A DNA stretch of 64,000 nt from Leptolinea sp. (GTDB lineage: Bacteria > Chloroflexota > Anaerolineae > Anaerolineales > Anaerolineaceae). The notes beneath the pieces were generated by a model that was given only the letters and a program-made list of their open reading frames with translations, did no database searches and was not told the DNA's origin. The translations under genes were made by a program, and so were the position numbers. Positions within the stretch are counted from its first letter, which is position 1. Every line of letters starts with the position of its first letter. The DNA lies in assembly GCA_012798535.1 (NCBI GenBank), contig JAAZMZ010000009.1, forward strand, positions 62,001-126,000, read 5' to 3'. Positions 62,159-64,000 of the stretch are shown here, in pieces.

Positions 62159-62869
62159 ATGACTGATCAGGATACCCATAACGTTTATCGAATTCGAGAT
62201 ATCAGCTCCAACGACCGGCCAAGGGAGAGGCTTGCCGAATTGGGTGCCGGCGCATTGAGTGCGGCTGAATTGCTGGCAATACTGTTACGGGTAGGTATGC
62301 CGGGAGAAAACGCCGTCCAACAAGGGCAGCGGTTATTGCAAAAATTTGGAGGTTTGAGCGGCTTGCACAGGGTTAGTTTCGATGAATTATGCCATCAGAA
62401 AGGCATCAACACGGCCAAAGCCTGCCAGATCAAAGCGGCTATCGAACTTGGCCGGCGTTTGCCCCGGGAGGATAGCGAAAGCAGGCCGATTATAAAAAGC
62501 CCGTCTGATGCAGCCGCGCTTGTTCAATATGAGATGAGCGGACTCCCACAGGAGAATCTATGGATCCTGCTTTTGGATACCCGCAACCGGGTTCTCAAAA
62601 TAGACAGGCTCTATCAGGGATCGCTAAATTCTTCGTCAGTTCGAATCGGCGAATTGTTCAAGTCCGCTCTAACAAACAGCGCGGCATCCATAATTCTTGT
62701 GCATAATCACCCGAGTGGTGATCCAACCCCTAGCCCCGAAGATGTGGCATTGACCAGAGCGGCCAGGCAGGCGGGAAAACTGCTCGATGTGGAAGTTCTG
62801 GATCACCTGGTAATCGGGTTAAAAAATTTTGTATCGTTGAAAGACCGCGGACTGGGATTCAATGGTTGA
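62159..62869 (+). CDS. radC: DNA repair protein RadC homologue (JAMM/MPN domain)
   Basis: 236 residues. N-terminal UPF0758 helix-hairpin region (RERLAELGAGALSAAELLAILLRVG) and a C-terminal JAMM metalloprotease-like domain with the zinc motif HNHPSGDPTPSPED. The biochemical role of the family is unclear despite the name. AAAGGGG precedes the ATG. Monocistronic, converging on the receiver gene with 24 nt between stops. Confidence 0.93.
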   Translation: MTDQDTHNVYRIRDISSNDRPRERLAELGAGALSAAELLAILLRVGMPGENAVQQGQRLLQKFGGLSGLHRVSFDELCHQKGINTAKACQIKAAIELGRRLPREDSESRPIIKSPSDAAALVQYEMSGLPQENLWILLLDTRNRVLKIDRLYQGSLNSSSVRIGELFKSALTNSAASIILVHNHPSGDPTPSPEDVALTRAARQAGKLLDVEVLDHLVIGLKNFVSLKDRGLGFNG

Positions 62870-62893
62870 TCAAATGGTAATATCAGACTGCTT

Positions 62894-64000
62894 TTACCAG
62901 TCTTTCTTGCGAATGACTTTAAATGGTTCAACAACCAGGTTCGGTTGAGAGCCCATTTTCAGAATCTCAATCAGGATGGATCTTGAAATGGTCGTATTCT
63001 CAGGGAATAGGATGTTGCCTTTTGTGTCTTTGATCGGTTCGACCAGCAACATACCGACTTCCAGTTCATCCTGTGTGACCACCGAGATCGACCGGTCTTC
63101 GGGAAGAGATTGAACGCTTTGAAGACTGCTTAACGCATCGATGATGCTCCTGTGGTACAGATTCTGCCTTGAGCGCAGTGTTGTGAGAATCTGATCATGC
63201 AGGAGTCCCTGCAGCATCAATTGATCATAATCGACGCAGATTTTCAGAATGTGTGAACCAAGATCGATCGGATAAATATCCGGATATTCCGGATTCAAAC
63301 ACAGGTCATCGATGGAGCGTCCCTGTCCGGCGATCATCCGGCTGACCTTTTCAAGGCGGGGTATCTTTTCCAGCAACTTGCTGGCGGTTAACGGATGTTT
63401 GGAGAAAATGAGAGTCTCTCCGGCGTCCAGAGACCTGCCCGAATTGATCTTCTCCAGCATCGTCTGTGGAAAGATAATCCATCCCAGTTGAGAAAGTGCG
63501 GCTGCCATTTCATATTGCCAGCCATCTTTCAGATTCATGACCTTAACAATATGCGCAACCAATTGCTGAATGCGAAACGACCGGCCATAGGCGTCATTAT
63601 TGACAATTGACAGCACTTCGGTCAACATACTAATGGATTCTTTCAGGGTTTTTTCGAGGAGGTCTTTTTCCGCCGTGATCAACTGATACTGCCGAATACC
63701 TGCATCCAGGGCAGAGGTGAGTTGTTCACCTGAACACGGTTTTGCCAGATAGCGGAATATCTGCCCCTGATTGATAGCTTCGATGGCGATGGGAAGATCG
63801 GTGTTACCAGTCAACATGATGCGCACGGAATCCGGTGTGACTTCTTTTACCTGTGCCAGAAACTTGATCCCATCCATTACCGGCATTCGCAGGTCTGAGA
63901 CTACCACCGCGTATGGCCCATTTTTCCAGATCTTATCCAGAGCTTCAGATCCACTTTGTGCCGTTTCAATAGAATAATTAAAACCCAATTCACGGCGCAG
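62894..64000 (-). CDS. Receiver protein with degenerate HD-GYP domain (5' end outside window)
   Basis: The reading frame stays open to the window's right edge, so the N-terminus is missing; 368 codons are visible. The receiver part has phospho-acceptor Asp in AVVVSDLRMPVMDG and Lys in YLAKPC, as in RpfG-like proteins. A helical domain follows that matches the HD-GYP layout, but the LHDIGKIGIP motif reads LSQLGWIIFP, so the HD pair is lost, and no HHExxDGxGYP motif is seen. It probably cannot hydrolyse c-di-GMP. A C-terminal PilZ-like or beta region (VGMLLVEPIKDTKGNILFPENT) ends the protein. Confidence 0.85.
   Translation of the reverse strand: MRRELGFNYSIETAQSGSEALDKIWKNGPYAVVVSDLRMPVMDGIKFLAQVKEVTPDSVRIMLTGNTDLPIAIEAINQGQIFRYLAKPCSGEQLTSALDAGIRQYQLITAEKDLLEKTLKESISMLTEVLSIVNNDAYGRSFRIQQLVAHIVKVMNLKDGWQYEMAAALSQLGWIIFPQTMLEKINSGRSLDAGETLIFSKHPLTASKLLEKIPRLEKVSRMIAGQGRSIDDLCLNPEYPDIYPIDLGSHILKICVDYDQLMLQGLLHDQILTTLRSRQNLYHRSIIDALSSLQSVQSLPEDRSISVVTQDELEVGMLLVEPIKDTKGNILFPENTTISRSILIEILKMGSQPNLVVEPFKVIRKKDW

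Overview
The window is a dense, moderate-GC bacterial chromosome segment with short gaps, frequent 1-11 nt gene overlaps, good GGAGG-type ribosome sites and several intrinsic terminators. The gene set suggests a member of the Chloroflexota, probably Anaerolineae-like: a Rex redox regulator, the paired B12/radical-SAM and DUF2344 proteins, many OmpR-type two-component systems, FHA proteins beside a SEDS cell-wall polymerase, a PduO-type cobalamin adenosyltransferase and DUF503. This placement is inference from gene content only.

Layout. 1-5.6 kb: a response regulator cut by the left edge, Hsp20, thioredoxin, MurA (minus strand), a membrane-anchored trypsin-like protease and an alpha/beta hydrolase. 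5.7-11.2 kb: an F1-only ATP synthase operon (atpA-atpG-atpD-atpC) followed by a divergent MreB-like gene. 11.2-17.4 kb: Rex, two metallopeptidases, then a response regulator/kinase pair and an HtrA lipoprotein whose upstream region carries four hexamers spaced exactly 11 bp apart. 17.5-23.1 kb: an AT-richer accessory region with a membrane glycosyltransferase-like protein, zinc-ribbon proteins and a 2.2-kb interval of two membrane-protein genes, bounded by an intact tRNA-Arg(CCG) and a 28-bp copy of its 3' end. 23.1-27.8 kb: radical-SAM pair, an atypical SDR, DUF503, PilZ and a zinc-ribbon membrane protein.

27.8-38.2 kb is a long plus-strand run: a PfkB kinase, ParA, ParB, two sensor kinases, a response regulator, a small protein, an orphan CpaF/TadA ATPase, an XRE protein, a TPR protein, a GNAT enzyme and a DsbA-like protein. 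38.3-42.1 kb (minus) holds DUF554, cobalamin adenosyltransferase, an unknown protein, an oligopeptide-binding protein and SecG. 42.2-49.4 kb holds a PHP protein, YbaK, two FHA proteins, a methyltransferase, MTA phosphorylase and a SEDS polymerase fused to a transpeptidase-like domain that has lost its catalytic residues. The FHA + SEDS/PBP grouping recalls the actinobacterial fhaA-fhaB-rodA-pbpA locus without its kinases.

49.4-64 kb is mostly housekeeping: TyrS, an epimerase, RecG, CoaD, a coiled-coil protein, an ABC-2 exporter with a TetR regulator, Lon, FolC, RadC and, cut by the right edge, a receiver protein with a degenerate HD-GYP domain. No rRNA, CRISPR array, transposase or integrase was seen. 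The most notable signals are the tRNA-bounded mini-island, the SEDS-pseudo-PBP fusion, the MreB with changed catalytic residues, the 11-bp operator array before htrA, and several genes whose start codon lies exactly 6 nt after a -10 box (candidate leaderless mRNAs).
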